From positions 124,001 through 188,000 of the forward strand of contig NZ_JALEKL010000009.1 of the NCBI RefSeq assembly GCF_022768985.1: a stretch of 64,000 nucleotides of DNA. Direction: 5' to 3'. The stretch's first letter is position 1; each line of letters starts with the position of its first letter. This DNA is from Methanosphaera sp. Lineage in GTDB: Archaea > Methanobacteriota > Methanobacteria > Methanobacteriales > Methanobacteriaceae. The position numbers and the translations under genes were made by a program. This document shows, piece by piece, positions 63,935 to 64,000 of this stretch. Below the pieces are notes generated by a model. That model was not told where the DNA came from. It ran no database searches and saw only the letters and a program-made list of their open reading frames with translations.

Positions 63935-63961
63935 AAAAAAAATTTATGGGGGATGAGGATT
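63935..63961 (-). terminator. minus-strand terminator-like tract at right edge
   Basis: Read on the minus strand: CCTCATCCCCCATAAATTTTTTTTAT. This has the usual 3' signature and implies that a minus-strand gene ends just to its right, near 63979-64000. Confidence 0.4.
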
Positions 63962-63978
63962 AGAAATAGTTATTGATT

Positions 63979-63999
63979 TTATTCTTTTTTAACTACTTC
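63979..63999 (-). CDS. 3' tip of a minus-strand gene entering from beyond the window (tentative)
   Basis: One minus-strand frame reads E-V-V-K-K-E then TAA at 63981-63979, followed by a terminator-like tract. The bulk of the gene would lie outside. Only six codons are visible, so the frame is a guess based on the terminator position. Confidence 0.25.
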   Translation of the reverse strand, partial: EVVKKE

Positions 64000-64000
64000 T

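Overview
The window looks like a chromosomal segment of a gut-type methanogenic archaeon of the order Methanobacteriales, most like Methanosphaera (Methanobrevibacter is the alternative). The evidence is very AT-rich DNA, an A-type ATPase operon with a duplicated proteolipid, coenzyme F430, methanofuran and F420 enzymes (CfbC, MfnE-like, Mer, Fsr), a YcaO protein of the McrA-thioamidation type, archaeal tRNA-modification enzymes (TiaS, RaSEA, Thg1), large Ig-repeat surface proteins, and a secreted protein with pseudomurein-binding-like repeats. The genus is an inference; the order is well supported.

Layout. 1-1.4 kb: 3' end of a large adhesin-like surface protein. 1.5-7.3 kb: housekeeping genes, mostly on the minus strand (DUF371, DUF123/GIY-YIG, cfbC behind a U32 protein, purF, two tandem flavoproteins). 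7.6-12.8 kb: DUF89 phosphatase, raSEA, mer, fsr. 12.9-15 kb: a secreted pseudomurein peptidase-like protein. 15.2-16.8 kb: tRNA-Gln(UUG), a small membrane protein and an ATP-grasp enzyme. 17.0-26.0 kb: the complete operon atpHIKECFABD on the minus strand. 26.4-39.2 kb: tiaS, an archaeal HTH regulator, serA, a JAMM protein, thg1, nadX, a PRC-barrel protein, a tRNA-binding protein, a pilin plus TadC pair, an M24 peptidase and a site-2 protease. 39.5-49.8 kb: an accessory block of eight family-2 glycosyltransferase genes, one of them frameshifted and truncated. 49.8-50.8 kb: two related small secreted proteins. 51.0-53.9 kb: two copies of a promoter/hairpin module, then a small ORF, a half-size type I specificity subunit and a type I methyltransferase with no restriction subunit. 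54.2-57.0 kb: a compact row of ycaO, pth2, mfnE-like, zinc-ribbon and EF-1beta genes. 57.1-63.8 kb: TctA-like permease, a methyltransferase, pilus ATPase plus a second TadC, a YhaM-like HD protein and inositol-phosphate synthase.

The most unusual parts are the glycosyltransferase block (a repeated ~55-residue C-terminal module, a poly-A frameshift and duplicated gene pairs), the duplicated promoter/hairpin module in front of the orphan type I methyltransferase, the paired secreted proteins that share a C-terminal motif, and genes that seem to start at ATT codons. A recurring 3' signature, a C-rich pyrimidine tract followed by a T-run, marks the ends of many genes on both strands and is useful for defining transcript ends. 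No CRISPR array, insertion sequence, rRNA or replication origin was seen.
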